64,000 bases of DNA, taken from contig NZ_FZOF01000006.1 of the NCBI RefSeq assembly GCF_900188405.1, positions 310,001 through 374,000 on the forward strand, read 5' to 3'. How positions within the stretch are numbered: position 1 is the stretch's first letter; each line of letters begins with the position of its first letter. Of this stretch, positions 19,453 to 27,524 are shown piece after piece. The notes beneath the pieces are model-generated. The model made no database searches, had not been told where the DNA came from, and saw nothing but the letters and a program-made list of their open reading frames with translations. Position numbers and translations under genes: made by a program. This DNA is from Actinacidiphila glaucinigra. GTDB lineage: Bacteria; Actinomycetota; Actinomycetes; Streptomycetales; Streptomycetaceae.

Positions 19453-22400
19453 GTGACGAAGCAGACGCCGCAACGGCGTACGCAACTGAGCACGTCCGAC
19501 CGCGCCGAGGTGTTACGGCTGCTGGAACGCGCCGTCGCCGGTGAGCCGCGGGGCGGCCGCTCCGGCGAGACCGAGGAGGCGCTGCGGCAGGCACGGGCGG
19601 CGGTCGACGAGTTGGCGGCCGAGGCGGCCGCCGAGTACGCCGCGTACACCGCCGCGCTGGCGGCGGAACGCGCGGGCCGCCGGTCGTCGCTGGTCACCCC
19701 GGCGCTGGTGACCGCGGTCGCCACCGTCGCGGCGTGCGTGGCGGACCTCGGCTGGGGCACCCCGACGTCCACGGCGCTGGGCGTGGGCGGCGTGGTGGCG
19801 CTCGCCGGGGCGGCCGTGACGGCCGCGCTGGCGACGGGCGGCGGCGGCTCGCGGCCGCAGGACCTGCGGCAGGCCTGGCTGGAGGCCGTGGAGCAGCGCG
19901 GCGTACGGCCGTTCCTGGAACGCAGGCGCGCCGCACCGGCCCCCGCGAAGGTGCCGGCGCAGCGCCGCACCGACCGCAGCGCCGCCGCGCGGGGGCGCAG
20001 CGTCCTGGAGCAGTCCTTCGCCCAGTTGCCCGCCATCGAGGGGCCGTTCGCCGGCCGCCGGGACCCGCTGCGGCAGATCGCCCAGTGGGTGCACCAGGCG
20101 CGGGTCTCCCCCGCCTCGGAGCCCGTCGTGGTCGTCCTGCACGGCCAGGCCGGTTCGGGGCGCACCACGCTCGCGGTGCGCGCCGCCCAGCAGCTCAGGG
20201 ACCAGTTCCGCGGCGCCTGCGTCGTCGACCTGCGCGGCGCCGCGCCCGGGGAGCGCCCGCTGCCCGTACGGGACGCGCTGCTGCACCTGCTCAACCGGCT
20301 CGGCGCGCCCCGCGAACAGCTCCTGTTCCGCGAGCGCACCTCCCAGGAGCAGCATCTGCGGCGCCTGGCCGACCAGTACCAGAAGCACCTCACCGACGTG
20401 CCCGTCGTCATCGTCCTCGACGATGCCGCCGGGCCAGAGCAGGTCCGCGCCCTGGTCCCGGAACGCTCCGACAGCCTCGTCCTCGTCACGTCGGCGGAAC
20501 CGCTCGACCTCGACGTACCGGCGGCCCGCGTCTACGCGCTGCCGGTGGACCCGCTCGGAGCGGAGGCCTCGCTGGAGCTGCTGGCCGGGCTCACGCCCGG
20601 AGCCGTCGCCGCGGACGACGCCGGTCCCGCCGACGCCGTACGGCGGCTGTGCGGCGGCCTGCCGCTCGCGCTGCGCATCGCGGGCAGTTCGCTGCCCGAC
20701 CGGGGCGCGGAGCAGCTGGCGGCCGATCTGGCGGCGTACGGGCCGGTGGGCCCGGTCGACCGGGCGCTGGCCCTGCGCTACCACGACCAGCCCGAGCCGG
20801 CCCGCCGGCTGCTGCGGCGGCTGGCGCTCGCCGGGCGGACCAGCCTCGGCGCGGCGGCCGCCGCGGCCCTGCTGGGGGCGGAGGAGCAGGAGGCGGCCCG
20901 GCGGCTGGGCGAACTGGCCGGGGCCGGTCTCATCGAGCACGTGCGCGGCAGCCGCTACCGGCTGCACGACCTCGTACGGCGCTTCGCGCACGCGCGCCTG
21001 CTCGACGAGGAGGAACCGGCCGAGCGGGCGGCCGCCCAGGAGCGGCTGATCCGCAGCTACGCCGAGCTGGCGGACGCGGTCATCCGGCTGGTCGACGGCC
21101 GGACCTCGACCCGCGCGGACCGCTTCGGCCCGCAGGGCTTCCCCTCGCTGGACCAGGCGCTGCGCTGGCTGGACGAGGAGTCGAGCTTCATCACCGCGGC
21201 GCTGCGGCACTCCGACGGCGTCGACCAGCGCGTGGTGCAGCACCTGCTCGGCGCGCTGTGCGACTACTGCCTGCTCCGCGGCGACCTGTACCGGCTGGGC
21301 GAGATCGGCGAGCTGGCCCAGGCGCACCAGCGGGAGGCGGACCAGTCGGTGCTGGTCCGCTCGGTGCAGTGGCGCACCGGCATCGCCGCGCGGCAGCTCG
21401 GCGAGCTGGACAAGGCCCGCTCCACGCTGTCGTCGGTGGTCGATCTGTACTTCGAGGCACAGCACCCGGCGGGCGCCGCCCGTGCCCTGTGCAGCCTGGG
21501 CATCACCCTGCACCAGCAGGGCAGCCTGCGGGAGGCGGAGGTCAAGCTGCGGGAGGCGCTGGAGCTGCAGTCCGGCGACGAACTGCGGGCCGACCGGGCC
21601 TGGACGCAGCACGCGCTGGCGGCGGTGCTGCGCGACGCCGGCCGGCTGGCGGAGGCGCACGCGCTGCTGACCGAGTCGCTGACGCTGCACCGGGAGGGCG
21701 AGAGCGTGCACGGCGAGGCCTGGGCGCACCTGCAACTGGGCCAGCTGCTGCTGCGGCTCGGCGACGCCGAGCGCGGCGAGACGGAGCTGCGCACCGCGGG
21801 CGAGTGCTACGCCGCGACCCGCGACCCCCGCGGCGAGGCCTGGACCGCCACCCAGCTCGGCCGGGCCCGTCTGCTGCGCGGGGACGCCGGCGCCGCCCAG
21901 CACCTGCTGCGCGACGCCCTGGCCCGCCACCGCGCGAACGAGGACGCCCGCGGCGAGGCGTGGTCGCTGTACTACCTCGGCCAGGCGCTGGAGGAGGGCG
22001 GTGAGCTGGACGCGGCCCTGCGGGCCCTGGAGCGCTCCCGGACCATGTTCAGCCGCATGCGGGACGTCTACGGGCTGGCCTGCGCCCGCCACCACTCCGC
22101 CCGGGTCACCCGCGACCAGCGCGCGGCCCTCACCGGCAACCTGCGCAACAGCGGCTTCGCCCGCCAGCTCCTGCAGGACGCCCGCGCCGACTTCCACCGC
22201 GTCGGGGTGCCGCACGGCGAGGGCTGGTCCTGTGTGGAGCTCGCCGTCATAGACGCCGGCAACGGCCGGGTCCCGGCGGCCCTGGAACTGGTCCGGGAGG
22301 CGGAGCGGCTCTTCGCCGGCATGGACGACCGGCGCGGCCTGGCGTGGGCGCGGTTCCTGCAGTGCACGCTGCTGCCGCTGCTCTCGCGCGAGGGCGCCGC

Positions 22401-22611
22401 CGAGGCCCGTGAGCGGCTCGCCCGGCTGACCGGCGACGTGCACGAGGGGCGCGACCTCGACCTGCAGGAGTACGCGGAGGCCTACGCCCTGCTGCTGGAG
22501 CGCGGTGTGGAGCCGGGCACGCCGTGGGAGGCCTGGCGGCTGGGCATGGTGCCGTCACGGGGCGCCCGCATGGTGATGGCCGTGCCGGTGGACCGGGCGG
22601 TGGAGGGCTGA
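19453..22611 (+). CDS. Membrane-anchored STAND NTPase with TPR repeats; TTA codon
   Basis: About 1052 residues. Two hydrophobic segments (around residues 79-100 and 106-123) suggest membrane anchoring. A STAND/NB-ARC NTPase follows, with a P-loop GQAGSGRTT near residue 231 in which Arg replaces the usual Lys, and Walker B VVIVLDDA. The C-terminal ~450 residues are tetratricopeptide repeats with repeated GEAW units. There is no SARP or HTH DNA-binding domain, unlike AfsR. GTG 19453 (or 19450) follows GGGGG; codon 21 is TTA (19513-19515), which requires the bldA tRNA. It is probably a developmentally timed signalling protein (inference). Confidence 0.85.
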   Translation: MTKQTPQRRTQLSTSDRAEVLRLLERAVAGEPRGGRSGETEEALRQARAAVDELAAEAAAEYAAYTAALAAERAGRRSSLVTPALVTAVATVAACVADLGWGTPTSTALGVGGVVALAGAAVTAALATGGGGSRPQDLRQAWLEAVEQRGVRPFLERRRAAPAPAKVPAQRRTDRSAAARGRSVLEQSFAQLPAIEGPFAGRRDPLRQIAQWVHQARVSPASEPVVVVLHGQAGSGRTTLAVRAAQQLRDQFRGACVVDLRGAAPGERPLPVRDALLHLLNRLGAPREQLLFRERTSQEQHLRRLADQYQKHLTDVPVVIVLDDAAGPEQVRALVPERSDSLVLVTSAEPLDLDVPAARVYALPVDPLGAEASLELLAGLTPGAVAADDAGPADAVRRLCGGLPLALRIAGSSLPDRGAEQLAADLAAYGPVGPVDRALALRYHDQPEPARRLLRRLALAGRTSLGAAAAAALLGAEEQEAARRLGELAGAGLIEHVRGSRYRLHDLVRRFAHARLLDEEEPAERAAAQERLIRSYAELADAVIRLVDGRTSTRADRFGPQGFPSLDQALRWLDEESSFITAALRHSDGVDQRVVQHLLGALCDYCLLRGDLYRLGEIGELAQAHQREADQSVLVRSVQWRTGIAARQLGELDKARSTLSSVVDLYFEAQHPAGAARALCSLGITLHQQGSLREAEVKLREALELQSGDELRADRAWTQHALAAVLRDAGRLAEAHALLTESLTLHREGESVHGEAWAHLQLGQLLLRLGDAERGETELRTAGECYAATRDPRGEAWTATQLGRARLLRGDAGAAQHLLRDALARHRANEDARGEAWSLYYLGQALEEGGELDAALRALERSRTMFSRMRDVYGLACARHHSARVTRDQRAALTGNLRNSGFARQLLQDARADFHRVGVPHGEGWSCVELAVIDAGNGRVPAALELVREAERLFAGMDDRRGLAWARFLQCTLLPLLSREGAAEARERLARLTGDVHEGRDLDLQEYAEAYALLLERGVEPGTPWEAWRLGMVPSRGARMVMAVPVDRAVEG

Positions 22612-22693
22612 GGGCCCGGCCCAGCGTGTCACCGGCCGCGCGGCGTCCCACGGGCGACAATCGCGACGGGGACCGACCGCGAGAGGACGAACC

Positions 22694-23005
22694 ATGGACC
22701 GGCTGCCCGCTGAGCTCCAGCCCATCCGCGACCGGGAGCTTGCGCTGCCGCGCGAGGCCAGCATCTACCACGAGAGCCCGGTGCGGCACACGATCACCTT
22801 CGCGTGGGAGGCACCGGACGGCGCCGACGACGGCCTCGCCGTGATCGTCTCCAGCGGCATGCTCCCCGTCCCCGCCGTCGGCGGGCACATCGCCGTGCAC
22901 GACCACGACGTTCGGGTGGTCGCGGTGCGGACCTCGTACACCCGCTCCGGCGACGAGGGCGTCCCGCTGCTCTTCACACGGGTCACGGTCGCCGCGTCGC
23001 GGTGA
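22694..23005 (+). CDS. Hypothetical protein
   Basis: 103 residues with no recognised domain. The sequence is beta-rich (RHTITFAWEAPDG, LAVIVSSGMLPVPAVGGHIAVHDHDVRVVAV), suggesting a small barrel. A clear RBS (GAGAGG) precedes ATG 22694. It follows the STAND gene by 82 bp and ends at an 18-bp-arm terminator. Function unknown. Confidence 0.7.
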   Translation: MDRLPAELQPIRDRELALPREASIYHESPVRHTITFAWEAPDGADDGLAVIVSSGMLPVPAVGGHIAVHDHDVRVVAVRTSYTRSGDEGVPLLFTRVTVAASR

Positions 23006-23010
23006 GCGCG

Positions 23011-23048
23011 CCGCCGCACCCCCTCCCGGGCGGGAGGGGGTGCGGCGG
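23011..23048. terminator. Bidirectional terminator
   Basis: Perfect 18-bp arms with a nominal 2-nt loop between convergent genes; the strongest hairpin in this part of the window. Confidence 0.85.
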
Positions 23049-23059
23049 TGTGCCCGTCC

Positions 23060-23338
23060 TCAGCCCTTGCGGCTGCCCGGGCCCTCGGAGCCGGAGGCGG
23101 CGGAGGCGGCTTCGGCCCGCTCCGGCCGCGTCTCCGACCGCTCCGTGGGCTGCGGCTGCTCCTCGAAGTCGATCTTCTTGAACTGCTTGTTCATGTTCTT
23201 CATCAGCCACCACAGGGAGAAGCCGATGAGGGCGAAGATGACGAAGCCGAGGAGACCGGGCGTCACCTTGTTCTCGTCCAGGTCCTTGGCGGCCAGGGGG
23301 ACGAGCTGGGCTGCGGCCGTGCCGAATGTCGCGTTCAC
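23060..23338 (-). CDS. Small single-pass membrane protein
   Basis: 92 residues, GTG start at 23338. One transmembrane helix (GLLGFVIFALIGFSLWWLM) is followed by a basic stretch (KNMNKQFKKIDF) and an acidic/Ser/Pro tail. It lies 4 bp downstream of mca on the same strand, so the two are probably co-transcribed. No function is known to me. Confidence 0.75.
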   Translation of the reverse strand: MNATFGTAAAQLVPLAAKDLDENKVTPGLLGFVIFALIGFSLWWLMKNMNKQFKKIDFEEQPQPTERSETRPERAEAASAASGSEGPGSRKG

Positions 23339-23342
23339 GCGC

Positions 23343-24215
23343 TCAATTCTCCCGGATGCCCGCGAAGAGGTCGTCCTCGGGGAGGGAGGTGTCCACCCGG
23401 GACTGCGCGAGCTCGTAGTCCTCGGTGGGCCAGACCTCCTTCTGGAGCTCCATCGGGACGTGGAACCAGGAGCCGTCGGGGTCGATCTGGGTGGCGTGCG
23501 CGAGCAGCGCCTTGTCCCGGATCTCGAAGAAGTCCGCGCACGGCACGTGGGTGGTGATGTTGCGCTCCGGCCGGTCGGCGGTCTGCCAGCGCTCCAGCCA
23601 CTCGCCGTAGGGGGACTCCAGCCCGCGGGCGAGCAGCGCCTCGTGCAGGGCGACGGTCCGCTGCCGGTTGAAGCCCTGGTTGTAGTAGAGCTTCAGCGGC
23701 GTCCACGGCTCGCCGGCCTCGGGGTAGCGCTCCGGGTCGCCCGCGGCGTCGAAGGCGACCACCGAGATCTTGTAGGTCATGATGTGGTCGGGGTGCGGGT
23801 AGCCGCCGTTCTCGTCGTACGTGGTGATCACGTGCGGGCGGAACTCGCGGATGAGCTTCACCAGGGTGCCCGCGGCCTCGTCGACGTCCTGGAGGGCGAA
23901 GCAGCCCTCGGGCAGCGGGGGCAGCGGGTCGCCCTCGGGGAGCCCGGAGTCGACGTAGCCGAGCCAGGACTGCCGGACGCCGAGGATCTCGCGCGCCTCG
24001 TCCATCTCCTTGGCGCGGACCTCGTGGATGTGCTCCTCGATGTACTTGTCGCCCTGCAGTTTGGGGTTGAGCACGGAACCGCGCTCGCCACCGGTGCAGG
24101 TGGCGACCAGGACGTCGACGCCCTCGGAGACGTACCTGGCCATGGTGGCCGCGCCCTTGCTGGACTCGTCGTCGGGGTGTGCGTGCACGGCCATCAGTCG
24201 CAGCTGCTCGGTCAA
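23343..24215 (-). CDS. mca: Mycothiol S-conjugate amidase
   Basis: 290 residues of the LmbE/PIG-L zinc deacetylase family. The metal motifs are HAHPDDE near residue 11 and GGYPHPDH in the middle. KYIEEHIHEVRAKEMDEAREILGV and the C-terminal FHVPMELQKEVWP region distinguish Mca from MshB. Mca cleaves mycothiol S-conjugates to a mercapturic acid and GlcN-Ins during detoxification. TTG 24215 is the apparent start, with GAGGAC upstream; no better ATG precedes the conserved N-terminus. It is divergent from the DUF4307 gene. Confidence 0.93.
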   Translation of the reverse strand: MTEQLRLMAVHAHPDDESSKGAATMARYVSEGVDVLVATCTGGERGSVLNPKLQGDKYIEEHIHEVRAKEMDEAREILGVRQSWLGYVDSGLPEGDPLPPLPEGCFALQDVDEAAGTLVKLIREFRPHVITTYDENGGYPHPDHIMTYKISVVAFDAAGDPERYPEAGEPWTPLKLYYNQGFNRQRTVALHEALLARGLESPYGEWLERWQTADRPERNITTHVPCADFFEIRDKALLAHATQIDPDGSWFHVPMELQKEVWPTEDYELAQSRVDTSLPEDDLFAGIREN

Positions 24216-24318
24216 GGTCGGTCCTCAGTCATGGGTCGTAAGTAGCGGCTTCTATAGTGACCGAAGCGAGGGGCTGTTTGATTCCAAGGCGGGATTCCCC
24301 GGGCCCCGGGAGGACTGG

Positions 24319-24732
24319 ATGATGAGCGCGGAGCGCGACGGACTGCCCGAGGGACGGTACGGGCGGGGTGCCGGCGCCGACGCGCGCGCGGACCGCAGGC
24401 TGCGGCTGGTCGGCTCGGTGCTCGGTGTCGTCCTGCTGCTGTTCGTCGGCTGGATCGGCTGGGACAAGCTCACCGGCAGCGAGGTCAGCGCCGAGATGAT
24501 CAAGTTCAAGGTCATCACCGACCAGGAGGTCCAGGCCCACATCGAGGTGCGCAAGGACGCCGGGGTCACGGCGGTGTGCACCCTGCGTTCGCTCGCCGAG
24601 GACCACGGCGAGGTCGGCCGTAAGGACGTTCGCCTCAATCAGCACACCAGTCGCATCGACACCGTCGTCAGCATTCGCACCACGAGTCGCGGCACTTCCG
24701 TGGAACTGGTCGGCTGCCAACCCGCCGACTGA
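24319..24732 (+). CDS. DUF4307 family membrane protein
   Basis: 137 residues: charged N-terminus, one transmembrane helix (LVGSVLGVVLLLFVGWIGW), then an extracytoplasmic beta-rich domain with two Cys (AVCTLRSLAEDHGEVG; VELVGC). This is the actinobacterial DUF4307 layout, commonly found beside mca. The start is ATG 24319 or the adjacent ATG 24322, both behind GGGAGGACT. Function unknown. Confidence 0.85.
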   Translation: MMSAERDGLPEGRYGRGAGADARADRRLRLVGSVLGVVLLLFVGWIGWDKLTGSEVSAEMIKFKVITDQEVQAHIEVRKDAGVTAVCTLRSLAEDHGEVGRKDVRLNQHTSRIDTVVSIRTTSRGTSVELVGCQPAD

Positions 24733-24912
24733 TCCGACCTGCCCGGCCATTCGCCCCGTGACCTGGGTCTATGGGGTCCTGATGATTTCCCTCTCGCCCT
24801 TTGTCGGGGGGAATTGTTACGCTCGTGGTTTCGCCCTCCCGCGAAGACGCATCTTTCTGGGTAGGGCGTTCATTTGTAAGCAAGCGAGTTCGAGTACCGA
24901 CGAGGAGCACCT

Positions 24913-25410
24913 GTGACCCAGACCAGCGAGAACGTCACCTGGCTGACCCAGGAGGCGTACGACCAGCTCAAGGCCGAGCTGGAGCATCTGTCGGGTCCCG
25001 CACGCGCCGAGATCGTCGCCAAGATCGAGGAAGCCCGCCAGGAAGGCGATCTCAAGGAGAACGCCGGCTACCACGCGGCGCGCGAGGACCAGGGCAAGCT
25101 GGAGCTCCGGATCCGCCAGCTGACGCAGCTCCTGCAGCACGCCAAGGTGGGCGAGGCCCCGGCGGACAACGGCGTGGTGGCGCCCGGCATGGTCGTGACG
25201 ATCGCCTTCGACGGCGACCCGGACGACACCCTGAAGTTCCTGCTCGGCTCGCGTGAGTACGTCTCCTCCGAGCTGGAGACCTACTCCCCGCAGTCCCCGC
25301 TCGGCGCGGGTGTGAACGGCAAGAAGATCGGCGAGGACGCTTCGTACGAGCTCCCCAACGGCCGGAAGGCCTCGGTGAGGATCCTCGACGCCAAGCCGCA
25401 CAGCGGCTGA
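24913..25410 (+). CDS. greA: Transcription elongation factor GreA
   Basis: 165 residues, GTG start behind GAGGAGC. The N-terminal coiled-coil carries the acidic tip (EEARQEGDLKENAGYHAAR, including the Asp and Glu that coordinate Mg for RNA cleavage). The C-terminal FKBP-like domain includes SPLGAGVNGKKIGE. GreA rescues backtracked RNA polymerase. The 180-bp upstream gap holds an AT-richer stretch (24816-24880) likely to contain its promoter. A strong terminator follows. Confidence 0.95.
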   Translation: MTQTSENVTWLTQEAYDQLKAELEHLSGPARAEIVAKIEEARQEGDLKENAGYHAAREDQGKLELRIRQLTQLLQHAKVGEAPADNGVVAPGMVVTIAFDGDPDDTLKFLLGSREYVSSELETYSPQSPLGAGVNGKKIGEDASYELPNGRKASVRILDAKPHSG

Positions 25411-25429
25411 CGCCGCCCCCTGAACGCGA

Positions 25430-25461
25430 ACGAGCCCCCGGCCTCACGGCCGGGGGCTCGT
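25430..25461. terminator. Bidirectional terminator
   Basis: 14-bp arms with a 4-nt loop (TCAC) between the convergent greA and ABC exporter genes. Confidence 0.85.
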
Positions 25462-25495
25462 CGCGTGCCGCGGGCGTGCGCCCGCGGGCCGGGGA

Positions 25496-26353
25496 TCAGG
25501 CGGTCGCCGAGCGGTACTTGCGCACCGCGAGGGTGCGGAAGACCAGGATGATCACGATCGACCACAGCACCGAGGCGAGCGCCGGGTGCTGCATCGGCCA
25601 GACGTCCGGCGTCTGGTAGCCGGGCGGGAGGTTGCCGAACAGCTCCCGGCAGGCCAGCACGGTGGCGCTGAACGGGTTCCACTCGGCGATGTGCCGCAGC
25701 CAGGGGGTCATCTGGTTGGAGTCCACGAAGGCGTTCGAGATGAACGTCAGCGGGAACAGCCAGATCAGACCGCCCGAGGTGGCCGCCTCAGGGGTACGGA
25801 CGGACAGGCCGATCAGGGCGCCGATCCAGGAGAAGGCGTAGCCGAGCAGGAGCAGCAGGCCGAACGCCGCGAGCGCCTTGGGCAGGCCCTCGTGGACGCG
25901 CCAGCCGACGAGCACGGCGACGATCGCGAGCACCACGACCGTGAGGGCCGTCTGCACCAGGTCCGCCAGCGTGCGGCCGGTGAGCACCGCGCCGCGGGCC
26001 ATGGGCAGCGACCGGAAGCGGTCGATGAGGCCCTTGTGCATGTCGTCCGCGATGCCCGCGCCGGCGCCCGCGGTGGCGAAGGTCACGGTCTGGGCGAAGA
26101 TGCCCGCCATCAGGAACTCGCGGTAGAGCGCGGGGCTGGTGGAGCCGCCGACGTTCATGGAGCCGCCGAAGACGTAGCTGAACAGCACCACGAACATGAT
26201 CGGCTGCACGAGGCCGAAGATCACGACCTCGGGGATGCGCAGCATGCGGATCAGATTGCGCCGGGCGACCACCAGCGAGTCGCGTACGGACTGCACGATC
26301 GGGTTGGAGGTGCGCGGCGCGCTGGTGGAGACCGCGTCGGTCACCGTGGTCAC
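25496..26353 (-). CDS. ABC-2 type exporter permease (DrrB-like)
   Basis: 285 residues with six hydrophobic segments and the ABC-2 pattern: PEVVIFGLVQPIMFVVLFSYVFGG near the N-terminus and FVDSNQMTPWLRHIAEWNPFSA near the C-terminus, as in DrrB. GTG 26353 overlaps the stop of the ATPase gene (GTGA), so the two are coupled. With the ATPase it forms an exporter of the daunorubicin-resistance group; substrate unknown. Confidence 0.92.
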   Translation of the reverse strand: MTTVTDAVSTSAPRTSNPIVQSVRDSLVVARRNLIRMLRIPEVVIFGLVQPIMFVVLFSYVFGGSMNVGGSTSPALYREFLMAGIFAQTVTFATAGAGAGIADDMHKGLIDRFRSLPMARGAVLTGRTLADLVQTALTVVVLAIVAVLVGWRVHEGLPKALAAFGLLLLLGYAFSWIGALIGLSVRTPEAATSGGLIWLFPLTFISNAFVDSNQMTPWLRHIAEWNPFSATVLACRELFGNLPPGYQTPDVWPMQHPALASVLWSIVIILVFRTLAVRKYRSATA

Positions 26354-27312
26354 TGGGACTCCTCTTCCTTCTCCTCGGCGGCGTGGCCGGTGAGGGACAT
26401 GAACACGTCGTCGAGCGTGGGCCGGCGCAGACCGATGTCGTCGATCTCGATGCCGCGGGTGTCGAGCTCGCGGATGACCTCGGCGAGCAGCTTGGCGCCG
26501 CCCGAGACGGGGACGGTGATCCGCCGGGTGTGGTTGTCCACGGCGGTCTCGCCCTTGCCGAAGCCGCCCAGCACCTCGGTGGCGGTCACCAGGTGGTCGC
26601 GGTCGTGGACGACGACCTCGACGCGCTCGCCGCCGGTACGGGCCTTCAGCTCGTCCGAGGTGCCGCGGGCGATGACCTTGCCGTGGTCGATCACGCAGAT
26701 GTCGTGGGCGAGGTGGTCGGCCTCCTCCAGGTACTGCGTGGTGAGCAGCAGCGTGGTGCCGCCGGCGACCAGGTCCTGGATGACCTCCCACAGCGCGAGG
26801 CGGTTGCGGGGGTCGAGGCCGGTGGTCGGCTCGTCCATGAACATCACCGGCGGCCTGACGACCAGCGCGGCGGCCAGGTCGAGCCGGCGCCGCATGCCGC
26901 CGGAGTAGGTCTTGGCCGTGCGGTCGGCGGCCTCGGCGAGGTTGAAGCGCTCGAGCAGCTCCGCCGCACGGGCCTTCGCGTCCCGGGCGCTCATCTGGTA
27001 GAGCTGGCCGACCATCTGCAGGTTCTCGCGGCCGGTGAGGTACTCGTCGACCGCCGCGAACTGGCCGGACAGGCCGATCTGCCGGCGCACCTCGTTGGGG
27101 TGCTTCAGCACGTCTATGCCGGCCACGACCGCCTTGCCGCTGTCGGGCTGCAGCAGGGTGGTCAGGACGCGCACGGCGGTCGTCTTCCCGGCCCCGTTGG
27201 GGCCGAGGAGGCCCAGGACGGTCCCCTCAGGGACGTCGAGGTCCACTCCGTCCAGTGCCCGTACGTCGCCGAAGGTCTTCACCAGACCTTCGGCATGGAT
27301 GGCGCCTGGCAT
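26350..27312 (-). CDS. ABC exporter ATP-binding protein (DrrA-like)
   Basis: 320 residues: Walker A GPNGAGKTT, Q-loop in RRQIGLSGQFAAVDEYLTGRE, signature YSGGMRRRLDLA, Walker B VMFMDEPTTGLD, and the C-terminal DrrA extension ending RRPTLDDVFMSLTGHAAEE. The N-terminal GAIHAEGLVKTFGDVRAL is typical of the drug-export subgroup. It is first in a two-gene operon. The perfect palindrome at 27409-27426 lies about 100 bp upstream and probably controls it. Confidence 0.94.
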   Translation of the reverse strand: MPGAIHAEGLVKTFGDVRALDGVDLDVPEGTVLGLLGPNGAGKTTAVRVLTTLLQPDSGKAVVAGIDVLKHPNEVRRQIGLSGQFAAVDEYLTGRENLQMVGQLYQMSARDAKARAAELLERFNLAEAADRTAKTYSGGMRRRLDLAAALVVRPPVMFMDEPTTGLDPRNRLALWEVIQDLVAGGTTLLLTTQYLEEADHLAHDICVIDHGKVIARGTSDELKARTGGERVEVVVHDRDHLVTATEVLGGFGKGETAVDNHTRRITVPVSGGAKLLAEVIRELDTRGIEIDDIGLRRPTLDDVFMSLTGHAAEEKEEESQ

Positions 27313-27408
27313 GCGATGTCTCCGATTCGGGGCTTGGGGTGCATGGGGACTGTGGGGTGCGGCACACGGCCACGCCGCAGCGCACCACGATGTGTCGCGA
27401 GCATCCCA

Positions 27409-27426
27409 GACGCGATATATCGCGTC
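27409..27426. promoter_or_regulatory. Perfect 18-bp palindrome upstream of DrrAB-like operon
   Basis: GACGCGATATATCGCGTC is fully self-complementary and sits in the 212-bp gap upstream of the exporter operon. Its CGATATATCG core resembles sites of PadR-like regulators that often control such exporters (family knowledge; no PadR gene is in the window). Confidence 0.6.
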
Positions 27427-27524
27427 AAGCGGATTTATTCGCGCCCGCCCTCACGCGCCGTCCCGCGTCCACGACACCCGACTCCACCATGCCGCACGCC
27501 ACTGACAATCCGGCCGGAACGGCC

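Noticed and set aside
15902-19456. 1184-codon plus-strand frame opposite the subtilase
   Set aside because: Antisense shadow of a clear S8 peptidase with intact catalytic triad; composition Gly/Arg/Val-rich without domains.
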